Shown: one piece after another, positions 26,348 through 35,292 of the stretch
Layout of the letters: every line of letters starts with the position of its first letter
Position numbering within the stretch: the stretch's first letter is position 1
The notes under the pieces: generated by a model
Seen by the model: only the letters and a program-made list of their open reading frames with translations
Told to the model about the DNA's origin: nothing
Database searches by the model: none
Source: Nocardioides sp. T2.26MG-1
GTDB lineage: Bacteria; Actinomycetota; Actinomycetes; Propionibacteriales; Nocardioidaceae
Length of the DNA stretch: 61,703 nucleotides
NCBI RefSeq assembly: GCF_950101795.1
Contig: NZ_CATNLZ010000001.1
Span: forward strand, 69,678 to 131,380
Direction of reading: 5' to 3'
Translations under genes and position numbers: made by a program

Positions 26348-27317
26348 GCTGCTCCTCGAGGCGGGCGATGCGCCGGTCGCGATTGGCCAGCTTGCGGTTG
26401 AGGTTGCGCCGCACCCGGCCGACCTGCGCCGTGGTCTCGTCGAGCGCGATGGCGGCCGCGAACTCGTACATCTCGACGTACTCCCCGTGGAGCTGCTCGA
26501 GCACGCCCTGCGCGCCCGCGTCGTGCGGCTGGTCGACGAGCGTGTTCACCGCCGCCCAGGTGCGCTCGGCGAGGTCACGCAGCTGCGGGGCGACCTCGAG
26601 GTCGTCCCACGTCACCTGCGAGCGGTTGAGCCGCTGGTCGACGAAGTCGTCGACCGGGTGCGGCGCGGTCAGGTCGCCGTCGTAGGTGACCGCGAGCTGG
26701 TCACCGGCCCGGGTCATCGCACGACGCCAGTCGGAGACGAGGTCGGCGTACGGCACGAACGCCCGCCGGTGGCTGCGCGTGACCCGCTCGGTCTCGAACG
26801 CCGCGTTGACCCACGCCGCGACATTGGTGGTCTCGCGCTGGCGGCGGAACGCGGGCGACTGCTCGGTGAGGTACGCCGTGTCGCGGCTGCGGACCACCTC
26901 GGTCGGGTGGCGCAGCATCGTGAGCGTGGCGACCTCGGCGCCCAGGGCACCGGCGACCCTCAGCCACAGGTCGTGCACCCAGAACTCACGCGGGTCCTTG
27001 ATGAGGACCTGCGGGTGGTCGAGTTGGCCGGCGAGCCAGTCGTGGAGGCGTTGCTCGACCTCGGGCGTCACCGCCGCGGACGCCTGCTCGGCGGCGGTCG
27101 GGCGCGAGTCGATCGTGCGGACCGGGATCGGGTTGAGCAGCTCCTTGTGGAACTCCGTGACCCAGAGCGGCTCGTAGTAGCCGCGCGGGTTGGACTCGTC
27201 TGCGCCGACCTCGGGCTGGGGCACGTGCAGGCCCAGCCGCTTGAGCGTGCCGGCGACGCTGCTCGTGCCGCTCCGTCCGGAGCCGGTCACGATCACGAGC
27301 TTGACGTTGGTGGGCAC
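26325..27317 (-). CDS. sulfotransferase-like / P-loop protein of the glycan cluster
   Basis: 330 residues from a GTG. The N-terminal loop VIVTGSGRSGTSSVAGTLKRLGL is the 5'-phosphosulfate (PAPS) P-loop of the sulfotransferase superfamily; IKDPREFWVHDLW and LTMLRHPTEVVRSR fit the 3'-phosphate-binding region. The C-terminus is an Arg-rich coiled coil (GRVRRNLNRKLANRDRRIARLEEQL). Probably modifies a surface glycan made by the adjacent fusion enzyme; sulfation is inferred. Confidence 0.75.
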   Translation of the reverse strand: MPTNVKLVIVTGSGRSGTSSVAGTLKRLGLHVPQPEVGADESNPRGYYEPLWVTEFHKELLNPIPVRTIDSRPTAAEQASAAVTPEVEQRLHDWLAGQLDHPQVLIKDPREFWVHDLWLRVAGALGAEVATLTMLRHPTEVVRSRDTAYLTEQSPAFRRQRETTNVAAWVNAAFETERVTRSHRRAFVPYADLVSDWRRAMTRAGDQLAVTYDGDLTAPHPVDDFVDQRLNRSQVTWDDLEVAPQLRDLAERTWAAVNTLVDQPHDAGAQGVLEQLHGEYVEMYEFAAAIALDETTAQVGRVRRNLNRKLANRDRRIARLEEQLSAPRAP

Positions 27318-27323
27318 CCCGGG

Positions 27324-27329
27324 AGGCTA
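27324..27329 (-). promoter_or_regulatory. -10 element for the leaderless sulfotransferase-like gene
   Basis: On the minus strand TAGCCT is followed by 6 nt (CCCGGG) and the GTG start. There is no purine-rich ribosome site. Confidence 0.5.
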
Positions 27330-27339
27330 TCGCGACGGC

Positions 27340-28284
27340 TCAGCCGAGCCGTGGGAAGGACAGGCGGTGCCAGCGGGGTCCGATCGGGGTGACCTCGACA
27401 CGGCGCGGGTCCGGGCCATCTTCGGCTCCGTCCGGATCCTGGCCTCCGCCGCGCGAGATCACCACCTCGAGACGCGACTCCGCGAGGCCTTCGGCGAGGC
27501 CTTCGCCCCACTCGACCACGGTGACGGCGTCGTCGACGGAGGTGTCGAGGTCGAGGTCGTCGAGCTCCTCGAGACCGCCGAGCCGGTAGGCGTCGACGTG
27601 GACCAGGTCGGGGCCACCGACCAGGGACGGGTGCACCCGGGCGATCACGAACGTCGGGGAGGTGATGTCGCCGCGCACGCCCAGGCCCGCCCCCAGGCCC
27701 TGGGTGAACGTCGTCTTGCCCGCGCCCAGCGCGCCGGTCAGCACGATCAGGTCGCCGGCCGCGAGCTGCCCGGCCAGCGAGCGCCCCAGCCCGCGCATCG
27801 CGTCCGCGTCGGGCGCCTGCCAGACGTGGGTGCGCAACGGCCGGCGCAGCTCCACGTTGGGCGAGTCGCGCCGGATCTCGCGGAACCCCTGCCGCTGCCA
27901 GAACCGGATCGTGGCGGGCAGCTCCTCGCGGGCGACCACGGTCAGGTCGTCGGACCCGTCCGCGGCCTCGACCGCCGCCTCGATCAGGGCCGCGGCGACG
28001 CCGTGCCCCTGAGCGGCCGGCACCACCCCGAACCGGCGCAGGTACGTCGTGCTCCCGACCGGGTCGAGCACCAGTGCCCCCGCCGGCTCGCCGTCGAGGC
28101 GGGCGAGCAGTCCGCCGCGGGCGGCGAGCAGCCCGGCGATGCTCTCCTCGGTCTCGCTCAGCGCCGCGGCCGGCGGGTCGAGCGTGGGGCGGACCTCGAA
28201 GGCCGCCCGCACGACGGCCAGCACCGCTGCCGCAGACTCGGGGCCGACGCGAGTGATCTGCAGCGCGCTCTCGTGGCGGGTCAC
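27340..28284 (-). CDS. tsaE: GNAT acetyltransferase fused to tRNA threonylcarbamoyladenosine ATPase TsaE
   Basis: 314 residues from the GTG at 28284, overlapping the hydrolase stop. Residues 1-150: GNAT fold with acetyl-CoA loop VVPAAQGHGVAAALIEAAVE and FWQRQGFREI. Residues ~153-314: TsaE with Walker A GALGAGKTTFTQG (184-196), ITSPTFVIARVHP, HVDAYRLGG and VVEWGEG. TsaE is the ATPase partner of TsaB/TsaD for t6A37 of ANN-decoding tRNAs. In mycobacteria tsaE follows alr and precedes tsaB and rimI; here neither follows, and the GNAT half is fused upstream instead. Confidence 0.9.
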   Translation of the reverse strand: MTRHESALQITRVGPESAAAVLAVVRAAFEVRPTLDPPAAALSETEESIAGLLAARGGLLARLDGEPAGALVLDPVGSTTYLRRFGVVPAAQGHGVAAALIEAAVEAADGSDDLTVVAREELPATIRFWQRQGFREIRRDSPNVELRRPLRTHVWQAPDADAMRGLGRSLAGQLAAGDLIVLTGALGAGKTTFTQGLGAGLGVRGDITSPTFVIARVHPSLVGGPDLVHVDAYRLGGLEELDDLDLDTSVDDAVTVVEWGEGLAEGLAESRLEVVISRGGGQDPDGAEDGPDPRRVEVTPIGPRWHRLSFPRLG

Positions 28285-29318
28285 CGCGGCTCCACCGTGC
28301 CGGTGGCGTCGAGCACCCCGTCGAGCTCGCCGTTGACCTCGTCGGACCGCTCCAGGATCACCATGTGCCCCGCACCGAGGCACTCCAGCAGCGTCGAGCC
28401 CGGGATCAGCGAGTGCAGCTTGCGGCTGTGCCCGACCGAGGTGAGCCGGTCCTCGGTCCCGCACACGATCGCCGTGGGCACCTTCGCCAGCACCCCGACC
28501 GCGTGGAACTTGTCGAGGCTGCCGAAGCCGGGGAAGAACTCCGCGACGACCTCGAACGGGGTGTCGGAGAGCATCTTGTCGACGAACTCGACGTAGCTGG
28601 CGGGGACCGGATCCCCGAACGCGAGCTGGTCGGTCGCGACCAGGGCGATGTCGCGGCCGAGGCGGCGCACGACGTCCACGGCCCGGTGTCCCCGGGCCAG
28701 CGCGGCGACGCCGCGGTGGACGCCGACGCCCGCCCACGGCGGCGCGATCGGGAGCAGCACGCGGCTGGGGTCCAAGCCGCCGGCCGTCGTGGAGAGCAGG
28801 GCGGTGCCGACGACCCGGTCGCCGAACAGCTCGGGGTGCTCCTCGGCGAGCGCCACGATCGTCATGCCGCCCATCGAGTGGCCGACCAGCACGACCGGCC
28901 CGTCGGGCGCGACGGCGTCGAGGACGGTGAGCAGGTCGCGGCCCAGCTGGTCGATGGTGGCGTTGCCGATCGGCGACCGGCCGGACCGGCCGTGCGAGCG
29001 CTGGTCGTAGTAGACGGCGCGCACCCGGCCGCGGTAGTGCTCGCGCTGCAAGTGCCAGCAGTCGAGGCTGAGAGCGTAGCCGTGGCAGAACACCAGGGTC
29101 ACCGGCGATCCCGCGCACTCGTCGACCTCGACGTGCAGCGGGGTGCCGTCGTCGGCGACCACGGTCACCGGCTCCGAGCGCAGCGAGCCGAAGGCCGGGT
29201 GGCGATCCGCCGGGCGCCGGTTGATGGCCCGGCGCTGGCGCGCGACCCCGACGCGGGCGCCGGCGGCGGCGAGCCCGGCGGTCGCCGCGGCGCCGATCAG
29301 GTGGGTGCGGAGCCTCAT
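28281..29318 (-). CDS. alpha/beta hydrolase
   Basis: 345 residues. N-terminal hydrophobic segment (RTHLIGAAATAGLAAAGARV) suggests a membrane or secreted form. Hydrolase core: VTLVFCHGYALSLDCW (oxyanion region), nucleophile elbow VGHSMGGMT, acid loop AIVCGTEDRLT, and catalytic His in GAGHMVILER. Substrate unknown. It sits between alr and tsaE and overlaps both by 4 bp; alpha/beta hydrolases at this place are common in actinobacteria. Confidence 0.88.
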   Translation of the reverse strand: MRLRTHLIGAAATAGLAAAGARVGVARQRRAINRRPADRHPAFGSLRSEPVTVVADDGTPLHVEVDECAGSPVTLVFCHGYALSLDCWHLQREHYRGRVRAVYYDQRSHGRSGRSPIGNATIDQLGRDLLTVLDAVAPDGPVVLVGHSMGGMTIVALAEEHPELFGDRVVGTALLSTTAGGLDPSRVLLPIAPPWAGVGVHRGVAALARGHRAVDVVRRLGRDIALVATDQLAFGDPVPASYVEFVDKMLSDTPFEVVAEFFPGFGSLDKFHAVGVLAKVPTAIVCGTEDRLTSVGHSRKLHSLIPGSTLLECLGAGHMVILERSDEVNGELDGVLDATGTVEPR

Positions 29319-30433
29319 CTGCCGACGTACCTCCTGGCCATCCGGCCGCCGATCCTGGTGACGATCTCGTAGGAGATCGTGTCCGCCGCCTCGGCCCAGT
29401 CCTGGGCGGTCGGCTCGCCGCGGGTGCCGGGCCCGAACAGCACGACGTCCTCGCCCCGCTCGGGCAGGTCGCCGTCGAGGTCGACCACGAACTGGTCCAT
29501 GCACACCCGGCCCCGCAGCGCGCGTCGCTTGCCCCCGACCAGCACGTGGGCGGTGTTGCTGGCGTGGCGCGGGATGCCGTCGCCGTACCCGGCGGGCACC
29601 AGGCCGAGGGTGGTCGCGGTGTCGGCGACCCAGGTGTGGCCGTAGGACACGCCGGCGCCGGCCGGGATCGACTTGACCATCGCGAGGCTGGCGCGGACGG
29701 TCATGGCGGGGATCAGGTCGAGGTCGGGCGTGTGCCCGGGCGCCGGGTCGAGGCCGTACGACGCGAGCCCGAACCGGACCAGGTCGAAGCGGCTGCTCGG
29801 GCGCAGGAGCGCGCCGGCGGAGTTGGACAGGTGCCGCACCTCGGGGCGCAGGCCGGCGCGGTCGGCGACGTCGAGCGCGTGCCGGAAGGCCGCCTCCTGG
29901 GCGTCGTTGGCGGGGTGGTCGGGCTCGTCGCTGCACGCGAAGTGGGACCAGATGCCGGTGACCCGCCAGCGGCCGACCTCCTCACCGGCGCGGGCCGCGG
30001 CAACGACCTCGGGCCAGGTGTCGAGGGGCGCCCCGTTGCGGGACAGGCCGGTGTCGACCTTCAGCTGGACGCGGGCCGCGGCGCCGGTGGCCGCGATCTC
30101 CTCGAGCTGGGCGACCGAGGAGGCGGTGACGTCCACGTCGGCGGCGATCGCCGCCGCGAAGTCCTCGCCGGGCACGGCCAGCCAGCACAGCAGCCGGCCG
30201 CGGTCGCCGGCGGCGCGCAGCGCGACCGCCTCGTCGAGGGTGGCGACGCCCAGCCACTCGGCGCCCGCCTCGCGGGCGGCCCGGGCGACCTCGACCATCC
30301 CGTGGCCGTAGCCGTCGGCCTTGACCACGGTCATCGTCGGCACGCCGGCGACCTCGCGGAGCCGGCGGACGTTGTGCCGGACGGCGTCGAGATCGACGAC
30401 GATCTCGGCGCGCGCGGCCGGGTGGGGGTTCAT
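29315..30433 (-). CDS. alr: alanine racemase
   Basis: 372 residues. PLP-binding Lys38 in TVVKADGYGHG and the second catalytic base Tyr264 in GVSYGHTW; other motifs VDTGLSRNG, HLSNSAG, GRVCMDQFVVD. Makes D-Ala for peptidoglycan. The ATG (30431-30433) lies within the end of the REP-like element at 30432-30500, and no in-frame start or good ribosome site exists upstream, so the repeat supplies the start region. Overlaps the hydrolase gene by 4 bp. Confidence 0.95.
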   Translation of the reverse strand: MNPHPAARAEIVVDLDAVRHNVRRLREVAGVPTMTVVKADGYGHGMVEVARAAREAGAEWLGVATLDEAVALRAAGDRGRLLCWLAVPGEDFAAAIAADVDVTASSVAQLEEIAATGAAARVQLKVDTGLSRNGAPLDTWPEVVAAARAGEEVGRWRVTGIWSHFACSDEPDHPANDAQEAAFRHALDVADRAGLRPEVRHLSNSAGALLRPSSRFDLVRFGLASYGLDPAPGHTPDLDLIPAMTVRASLAMVKSIPAGAGVSYGHTWVADTATTLGLVPAGYGDGIPRHASNTAHVLVGGKRRALRGRVCMDQFVVDLDGDLPERGEDVVLFGPGTRGEPTAQDWAEAADTISYEIVTRIGGRMARRYVGR

Positions 30434-30500
30434 TCGGGGTCCCCGCGGAATCGGGCGGTGGAGGAGCGCAGCGGGGGGACCGTGCGATTCCGTGGGGTGA
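30432..30500 (-). repeat. REP-like hairpin element (copy 1) at the alr start
   Basis: A stem CCCCGCGGAATCG / CGATTCCGTGGGG (30441-30453 / 30485-30497, one mismatch) closes a GC-rich loop, framed by ATTCGGGGTCCCCGCG and GTGGGGTGA. The same frame occurs in copy 2 at 32380-32428, with different stem and loop sequence. Confidence 0.75.
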
Positions 30501-30523
30501 AGCTCATGCAGTCGATTGTCCCA

Positions 30524-31903
30524 TCACGCCCGGGGCAGGCTGCGGACGGCCGCCGGGATGGACCGGGCCACGTCGCCCGCCACGAGCGGGCCGCCGTCCG
30601 AGGCCAGGGTCGCGGCCGCGCCGTGCAGCCACGAGCCGACCGAGGCCGCGTCGTACGGTGTGAGGCCGCCCGCGAGCAGGGCGCCGACCAGGCCGCCGAG
30701 CACGTCGCCGGCGCCGGCCGTCGCCAGCCACGGGGTGCCGGTCGTGGTCACCCGGACCAGGCCCTCGGGGGTCACCACGAGCGTGTGCCGGCCCTTGAGC
30801 AGCACCACGCAGCGGTACGTCGCCGCCGCGTGGCGGGCGTGCTCGAGCGGCCGGGCCTCGATCGCGGCCCGCTCGACCCCGAGCATCCGGGCCAGCTCGC
30901 CGGCGTGCGGGGTCAGCACCGCGGGCACCGGCAGCGAACCGTCGACGTGCGCGAGGGCGTCGGCGTCGACCACCACGGGCACCCCGTCCGCGAGCGCCGC
31001 GTGCAGCTCCTCGCCGGCGTGGTCCCCGCCGCCGGATCCGACCACCCACGCCTGGACCTGCCCGGCGCCGACCACCTCGGGGTGGGCCTGGCGCACCCGG
31101 TCCGCGACCGACTCGTCGCCGACGTACCGCACCATCCCGCACAGGCCGCTGGACGCACCGGCCACGCTCAACAGCGCGGCACCCGGGTAGCGGGCGGAGC
31201 CGGCGCGCACCCCGACCACGCCGCGCTGGTACTTCTGCACCTCGCCGTGCGGCCGCGGCAGCAGCGCGGCCACGTCCTCGGGCTGGAGGGACTCGACCGG
31301 GGCGGGCGGCAGCTCGAGGCCGATGTCCACCAGGTGCACCACGCCGCTGGCCGCGGCCGCCGGGTCCACCAGGTGCGCGACCTTGTGGGTGCCGAACGTG
31401 ACCGTGAGGGCCGCGGTCACGTGCGGTCCGTCGAGCTCGCCGGTGTCGACGCCCACGCCCGAGGGCGTGTCGACCGCGACCACCGGGACGCCCTCGACCG
31501 TGGCGAGGGCGGCGACCGCGTCGTCGCGCAGCCCGCCCTGGCCGCCGATGCCGACGATCCCGTCGACCACGAGGTCGGGCCGTCGCGGGTCGCCGGCGAT
31601 CGTGCGCCCGCCGGCCGCGCGCAGCGCCGCGACCCCGCCCGGGTGCGCCCGCTCGGAGAGCAGCCACGCCTCGACCTGGACGCCGCGCCGGGCGAGCAGC
31701 GCCCCGGCGTACAGCGCGTCCCCGCCGTTGTCGCCCGACCCGACCAGCAACAGCACCCGCCGACCGTACGCCGAGCCGAGCAGGTCGAGCACCGCGTACG
31801 CCAGCCCGGCCGCGGCCCGCTGCATGAGTGCCCCGTCCGGCAGCCGCGCCATCAGCTCGGACTCCGCCGCTCGCACCTGGTCGACCGTGTGCGCGCTCCT
31901 CAT
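30524..31903 (-). CDS. nnr: bifunctional NAD(P)H-hydrate epimerase / dehydratase
   Basis: 459 residues. N-terminal epimerase (YjeF_N): VDQVRAAESELMARLPDGALMQRAAAGLA and LLVGSGDNGGDALYAG. C-terminal dehydratase: VLTPHAGELARMLG, VLLKGRHTLVV and TGTPWLATAGAGDVLGGLVGALLAGGL. Repairs hydrated NADH and NADPH. In mycobacteria nnr also lies between glmS and alr. The start follows a leaderless -10. Confidence 0.93.
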   Translation of the reverse strand: MRSAHTVDQVRAAESELMARLPDGALMQRAAAGLAYAVLDLLGSAYGRRVLLLVGSGDNGGDALYAGALLARRGVQVEAWLLSERAHPGGVAALRAAGGRTIAGDPRRPDLVVDGIVGIGGQGGLRDDAVAALATVEGVPVVAVDTPSGVGVDTGELDGPHVTAALTVTFGTHKVAHLVDPAAAASGVVHLVDIGLELPPAPVESLQPEDVAALLPRPHGEVQKYQRGVVGVRAGSARYPGAALLSVAGASSGLCGMVRYVGDESVADRVRQAHPEVVGAGQVQAWVVGSGGGDHAGEELHAALADGVPVVVDADALAHVDGSLPVPAVLTPHAGELARMLGVERAAIEARPLEHARHAAATYRCVVLLKGRHTLVVTPEGLVRVTTTGTPWLATAGAGDVLGGLVGALLAGGLTPYDAASVGSWLHGAAATLASDGGPLVAGDVARSIPAAVRSLPRA

Positions 31904-31909
31904 GCCTCC

Positions 31910-31915
31910 ACGCTA
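31910..31915 (-). promoter_or_regulatory. -10 element for leaderless nnr
   Basis: Minus strand TAGCGT, then 6 nt (GGAGGC), then ATG. GGAGG touches the ATG and is too close to act as a ribosome site. Confidence 0.45.
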
Positions 31916-31942
31916 GCGGTGTCCCTCGGGGAGCCGTGGGCG

Positions 31943-32004
31943 GTACTCCCTGACGATCGGGCCCCGTGGGAACGATCCCAAGGGGCCCGATCGTCAGGGA
32001 GTAC
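31943..32004. repeat. 23-bp perfect inverted repeat between acpS and nnr
   Basis: Left arm 31943-31965 (begins GTACTCCCTGACGATC) and right arm 31982-32004 are perfect reverse complements around a 16-nt loop. It is far longer than a usual terminator stem and lies 12 bp from the acpS stop. It may be a strong terminator or a REP/MITE-like repeat. Confidence 0.9.
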
Positions 32005-32016
32005 CCGTCCCGGACC

Positions 32017-32367
32017 TCAGGACTCGAGCACCACCACGGCGGACGCGATGCCGGCGTCGTGGGACAGCGAGACGTGCACGGAGGCGACGCCCAGGTCGGT
32101 GGCCTGGGCCAGCACCGAGCCGCGGATCTCGAGCAGCGGCCGGCCGGACTCCTCGGAGACGATCTCGGCGTCGTGCCAGTGCATGCCCACCGGGGCGCCG
32201 AGCGCCTTGGCCAGCGCCTCCTTGGCCGCGAACCGCGCCGCCAGCGACGCCAGCGGACGGACCGCCTCCCGGGGCGTGAAGAGGCGGTCGACGAGACCCG
32301 GCGAGCGCTCCAGGGAGACCCGGAACCGTTCGACGTCGACCACGTCGATGCCGACCCCGACGATCAT
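32017..32367 (-). CDS. acpS: holo-[acyl-carrier-protein] synthase
   Basis: 116 residues. [16 protein letters not shown] (metal-binding Asp), [13 protein letters not shown] (metal-binding Glu) and [11 protein letters not shown] at the end: the classic AcpS fold. Transfers phosphopantetheine from CoA to apo-ACP for fatty acid synthesis. It follows glmS across the REP-like element. Confidence 0.95.
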   Translation of the reverse strand: MIVGVGIDVVDVERFRVSLERSPGLVDRLFTPREAVRPLASLAARFAAKEALAKALGAPVGMHWHDAEIVSEESGRPLLEIRGSVLAQATDLGVASVHVSLSHDAGIASAVVVLES

Positions 32368-32379
32368 CGCGCGGTGCTC

Positions 32380-32428
32380 ATTCGGGGTCCCCGCGCGAAG
32401 GCAAGCGACGCGCGTTCGCGTGGGGTGA
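32380..32428 (-). repeat. REP-like hairpin element (copy 2) between glmS and acpS
   Basis: Stem CCCCGCGCGAA / TTCGCGTGGGG (32389-32399 / 32415-32425, one mismatch). Framing sequences ATTCGGGGTCCCCGCG and TGGGGTGA match copy 1, while loop and inner stem differ, as in diverged members of a REP family. The glmS stop begins at the very next base. Confidence 0.75.
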
Positions 32429-34273
32429 TCATTCGACCGTGACGGACTTGGCGAGGTTGCGGGGCTGGTCGACGTCGTGGCCCATCACGGTCGCCAGCTC
32501 GCACGCGAACAGCTGCAGCGGCACCACCGCCACCAGCGGCTGCAGCAGCACCGGCACCCGCGGCAGCCGGATGATCGCGTCGGCGTACGGCGCGATCGCG
32601 TCGTCACCGTCCTCGACGAGGCAGATCGTCCGCGCGCCCCGCGCCCGGACCTCCTGGATCCCGCTGACCATCTTGTCCCGCAGCTGGTCCCGGCCGGCCG
32701 GCGGCACCACGCAGAACACCGGCAGCCCGTCCTCGACCAGCGCGATCGGCCCGTGCTTGAGCTCGCCGGCGGCGAACCCCTCCGCGTGCAGGTAGGCCAG
32801 CTCCTTGAGCTTGAGCGCCCCCTCGAGCGCGACCGGGTAGCCCGCGTGGCGGCCGAGGAACAGCACCGACCGGGACCCGACGTGCTGGCGGGCCAGCTCG
32901 TAGACGGCCTCGGCGCCTTCCAGCACCCGCTGGACGTGCGCGGGCATCTCCTCGAGCTGGCTCATCACCTCGTCGATCTCGTCGCCGTACCGGGTGCCCT
33001 TGACCTGGGCGAGGTAGAGCGCGAGCAGGTAGCACGCGACCAGCTGGGTGAGGAACCCCTTGGTCGAGGCGACCCCGATCTCCGGGCCGGCGTGGGTGTA
33101 GATCACCGCGTCGGACTCGCGCGGGATCGTCGAGCCGTTGGTGTTGCAGATCGCGAGCACCTTGGACCGCTGGGTCCGGGCGTGTCGGATGGCCTGGAGG
33201 GTGTCGGCGGTCTCGCCCGACTGGCTGATCGCCACGACCAGCGTCGAGTAGTCGAGGATCGGGTCGCGGTAGCGGAACTCCGAGGACAGCTCGACCTCGA
33301 CCGGGATCCGGCACCAGTGCTCGATCGCGTACTTCGCCACCATGCCGGCGTAGAACGACGTGCCGGCCGCGATGATGATGATCTTGTCGACGTCGCGCAA
33401 CTCCTGGTCGGAGAGCCGCATCTCGTCCAGGTGCAGGTGCCCCTCGGGCGTACGGCGTCCCAGCAGCGAGTCCGCGACCGCGTGCGGCTGCTCGAAGATC
33501 TCCTTGCGCATGAACCAGTCGTGGCCGTCCTTCTCGGCGGCCGAGAGGTCCCAGTCCACGTGGTAGCGCCGCCCCTCGGCCGGGGTGCCGTCGAACCCGG
33601 TCACCGACACGCCCTCGCGGGTGATCGTCACGACCTGGTCCTGCCCGAGCTCCAGCGCCTCGCGGGTGTGCTCGATGAACGCCGCCACGTCGGAGCCGAG
33701 GAAGTTCTCGCCCTCCCCGATGCCCACGACCAGCGGCGAGTTCCGCCGGGCGGCGACCACCCGGTCGGGGTCCTGGGCGTCGACGGCGACCAGGGTGAAC
33801 GCGCCCTCGAGGCGGCGGACGACGCGCTGCATCGCCTCGGTCAGGTCCGCGCCCGCGGCCACCTCCGCCTCGAGGAGGTACGCCGCGACCTCGGTGTCGG
33901 TCTCCGAGACCAGCCCGCCCCCGGCGGACTCGAGCTCGTCACGCAGCTCGGCGAAGTTCTCGATGATGCCGTTGTGCACGAGCCCCACGCGCCCGGCGGG
34001 ACCGAGGTGCGGGTGGGCGTTGACGTCGTTGGGCGCCCCGTGGGTGGCCCAGCGGGTGTGCCCGATGCCGGTGGCCGACGCGGGCAGCGGGGTGTCGACG
34101 ATCGCCTTCTCGAGGTTCGCGAGCTTGCCGGCCCGCTTGTCCGCCGCCAGCGCACCGTCCGCGACCAGCGCGATCCCGGCCGAGTCGTAGCCGCGGTACT
34201 CCAGCCTCCGGAGCCCCTCGACCACGACGTCCTGCGCTGCCTGGTGGCCCACGTAACCGACGATCCCGCACAC
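32429..34273 (-). CDS. glmS: glutamine-fructose-6-phosphate aminotransferase
   Basis: 614 residues from the GTG at 34273, the start that puts Cys directly after Met (CGIVGYVG), as the N-terminal-nucleophile glutaminase needs. The glutaminase domain includes GHTRWATHG and HNGIIENF; two SIS domains follow ([38 protein letters not shown]) and the end is NLAKSVTVE. First step of UDP-GlcNAc synthesis; GlmM and GlmU are also in the window. Divergent from coaA. Confidence 0.96.
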   Translation of the reverse strand: MCGIVGYVGHQAAQDVVVEGLRRLEYRGYDSAGIALVADGALAADKRAGKLANLEKAIVDTPLPASATGIGHTRWATHGAPNDVNAHPHLGPAGRVGLVHNGIIENFAELRDELESAGGGLVSETDTEVAAYLLEAEVAAGADLTEAMQRVVRRLEGAFTLVAVDAQDPDRVVAARRNSPLVVGIGEGENFLGSDVAAFIEHTREALELGQDQVVTITREGVSVTGFDGTPAEGRRYHVDWDLSAAEKDGHDWFMRKEIFEQPHAVADSLLGRRTPEGHLHLDEMRLSDQELRDVDKIIIIAAGTSFYAGMVAKYAIEHWCRIPVEVELSSEFRYRDPILDYSTLVVAISQSGETADTLQAIRHARTQRSKVLAICNTNGSTIPRESDAVIYTHAGPEIGVASTKGFLTQLVACYLLALYLAQVKGTRYGDEIDEVMSQLEEMPAHVQRVLEGAEAVYELARQHVGSRSVLFLGRHAGYPVALEGALKLKELAYLHAEGFAAGELKHGPIALVEDGLPVFCVVPPAGRDQLRDKMVSGIQEVRARGARTICLVEDGDDAIAPYADAIIRLPRVPVLLQPLVAVVPLQLFACELATVMGHDVDQPRNLAKSVTVE

Positions 34274-34280
34274 GGGTGTC

Positions 34281-34286
34281 ACTGTA
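34281..34286 (-). promoter_or_regulatory. -10 element for leaderless glmS
   Basis: Minus strand TACAGT then 7 nt then the GTG. It supports GTG 34273 as start. Confidence 0.5.
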
Positions 34287-34301
34287 ACGGCGGGGCTTTG
34301 C

Positions 34302-34307
34302 AACAAT
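34302..34307 (+). promoter_or_regulatory. -10-like element for coaA
   Basis: AACAAT lies 7 nt before the coaA ATG without a ribosome site; a weaker -10 match than its neighbours. Confidence 0.35.
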
Positions 34308-34314
34308 CGCCACC

Positions 34315-35292
34315 ATGCCTTCCCACGGCGAGGTCACGCCCGCCGAAGCCGGACGCGAGTCCTCCCCCTACATCGAGCTCGACCGATCCGCCTGGGCCGC
34401 GCTCGCCAGCGAGGTCGAGAACCCGCTCAGCGCCGAGGAGATCCAGCGGCTGCGCGGTCTCGGCGACCAGCTCGACCTCGACGAGGTCCGGCAGATCTAC
34501 CTGCCGGTCTCACGCTTGCTGAGCCTGTACGTCGAGTCCGCGAGCCGGCTCTACCGCCGGCAGGAGGAGTTCCTCCACCAGGACCAGCCGCCGCGCACGC
34601 CGTTCGTGATCGGCCTGGCGGGGTCGGTCGCGGTCGGCAAGTCCACCACCGCGCGCGTGCTGCAGCAGATGCTGGCCCACTGGCCGCAGCACCCCAACGT
34701 CGCGCTGGTCACCACCGACGGCTTCCTCTACCCCAACGCCGAGCTGGAGCGCCGGGGGCTGCTGGAGCGCAAGGGGTTCCCGGAGTCCTACGACCGCCGC
34801 GCCCTGCTGCGCTTCGTGGTCGACATCAAGTCCGGCAAGGACGAGGTGCTGGCGCCGACGTACTCCCACCTGGTCTACGACGTCGTGCCCGAGGAGAAGG
34901 TCGTGATCCGGCGGCCCGACATCGTCATCGTCGAGGGCCTCAACGTGCTGCAGCCCGCGCGCGCCCGCGACGACGGCCGCACCGGCCTGACGCTGAGCGA
35001 CTTCTTCGACTTCAGCGTGTACGTCGACGCCGCGACCGCCACGATCCGCGAGTGGTACGTGTCGCGCTTCCTGCGGCTGCGCGAGACCGCGTTCCAGGAC
35101 ACCGGGTCCTACTTCGCCAAGTACGCCACGCTCTCCACCGAGGAGGCGGTCGCGGAGGCCGAGCGGATCTGGGACACGATCAACGGCCCCAACCTGACCC
35201 AGAACGTGCTGCCCACGCGGTCCCGCGCCACGCTGGTGCTGCGCAAGGACCGCGACCACTCGGTGCGCTACGTGCGGCTGCGCAAGCTCTGA
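34315..35292 (+). CDS. coaA: type I pantothenate kinase
   Basis: 325 residues. Walker [55 protein letters not shown], and [11 protein letters not shown], all typical of PanK-I. Phosphorylates pantothenate in the first step of CoA synthesis. It begins a lone plus-strand gene and its 3' end overlaps the convergent ArsR-like gene by 25 bp. Confidence 0.95.
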   Translation: MPSHGEVTPAEAGRESSPYIELDRSAWAALASEVENPLSAEEIQRLRGLGDQLDLDEVRQIYLPVSRLLSLYVESASRLYRRQEEFLHQDQPPRTPFVIGLAGSVAVGKSTTARVLQQMLAHWPQHPNVALVTTDGFLYPNAELERRGLLERKGFPESYDRRALLRFVVDIKSGKDEVLAPTYSHLVYDVVPEEKVVIRRPDIVIVEGLNVLQPARARDDGRTGLTLSDFFDFSVYVDAATATIREWYVSRFLRLRETAFQDTGSYFAKYATLSTEEAVAEAERIWDTINGPNLTQNVLPTRSRATLVLRKDRDHSVRYVRLRKL

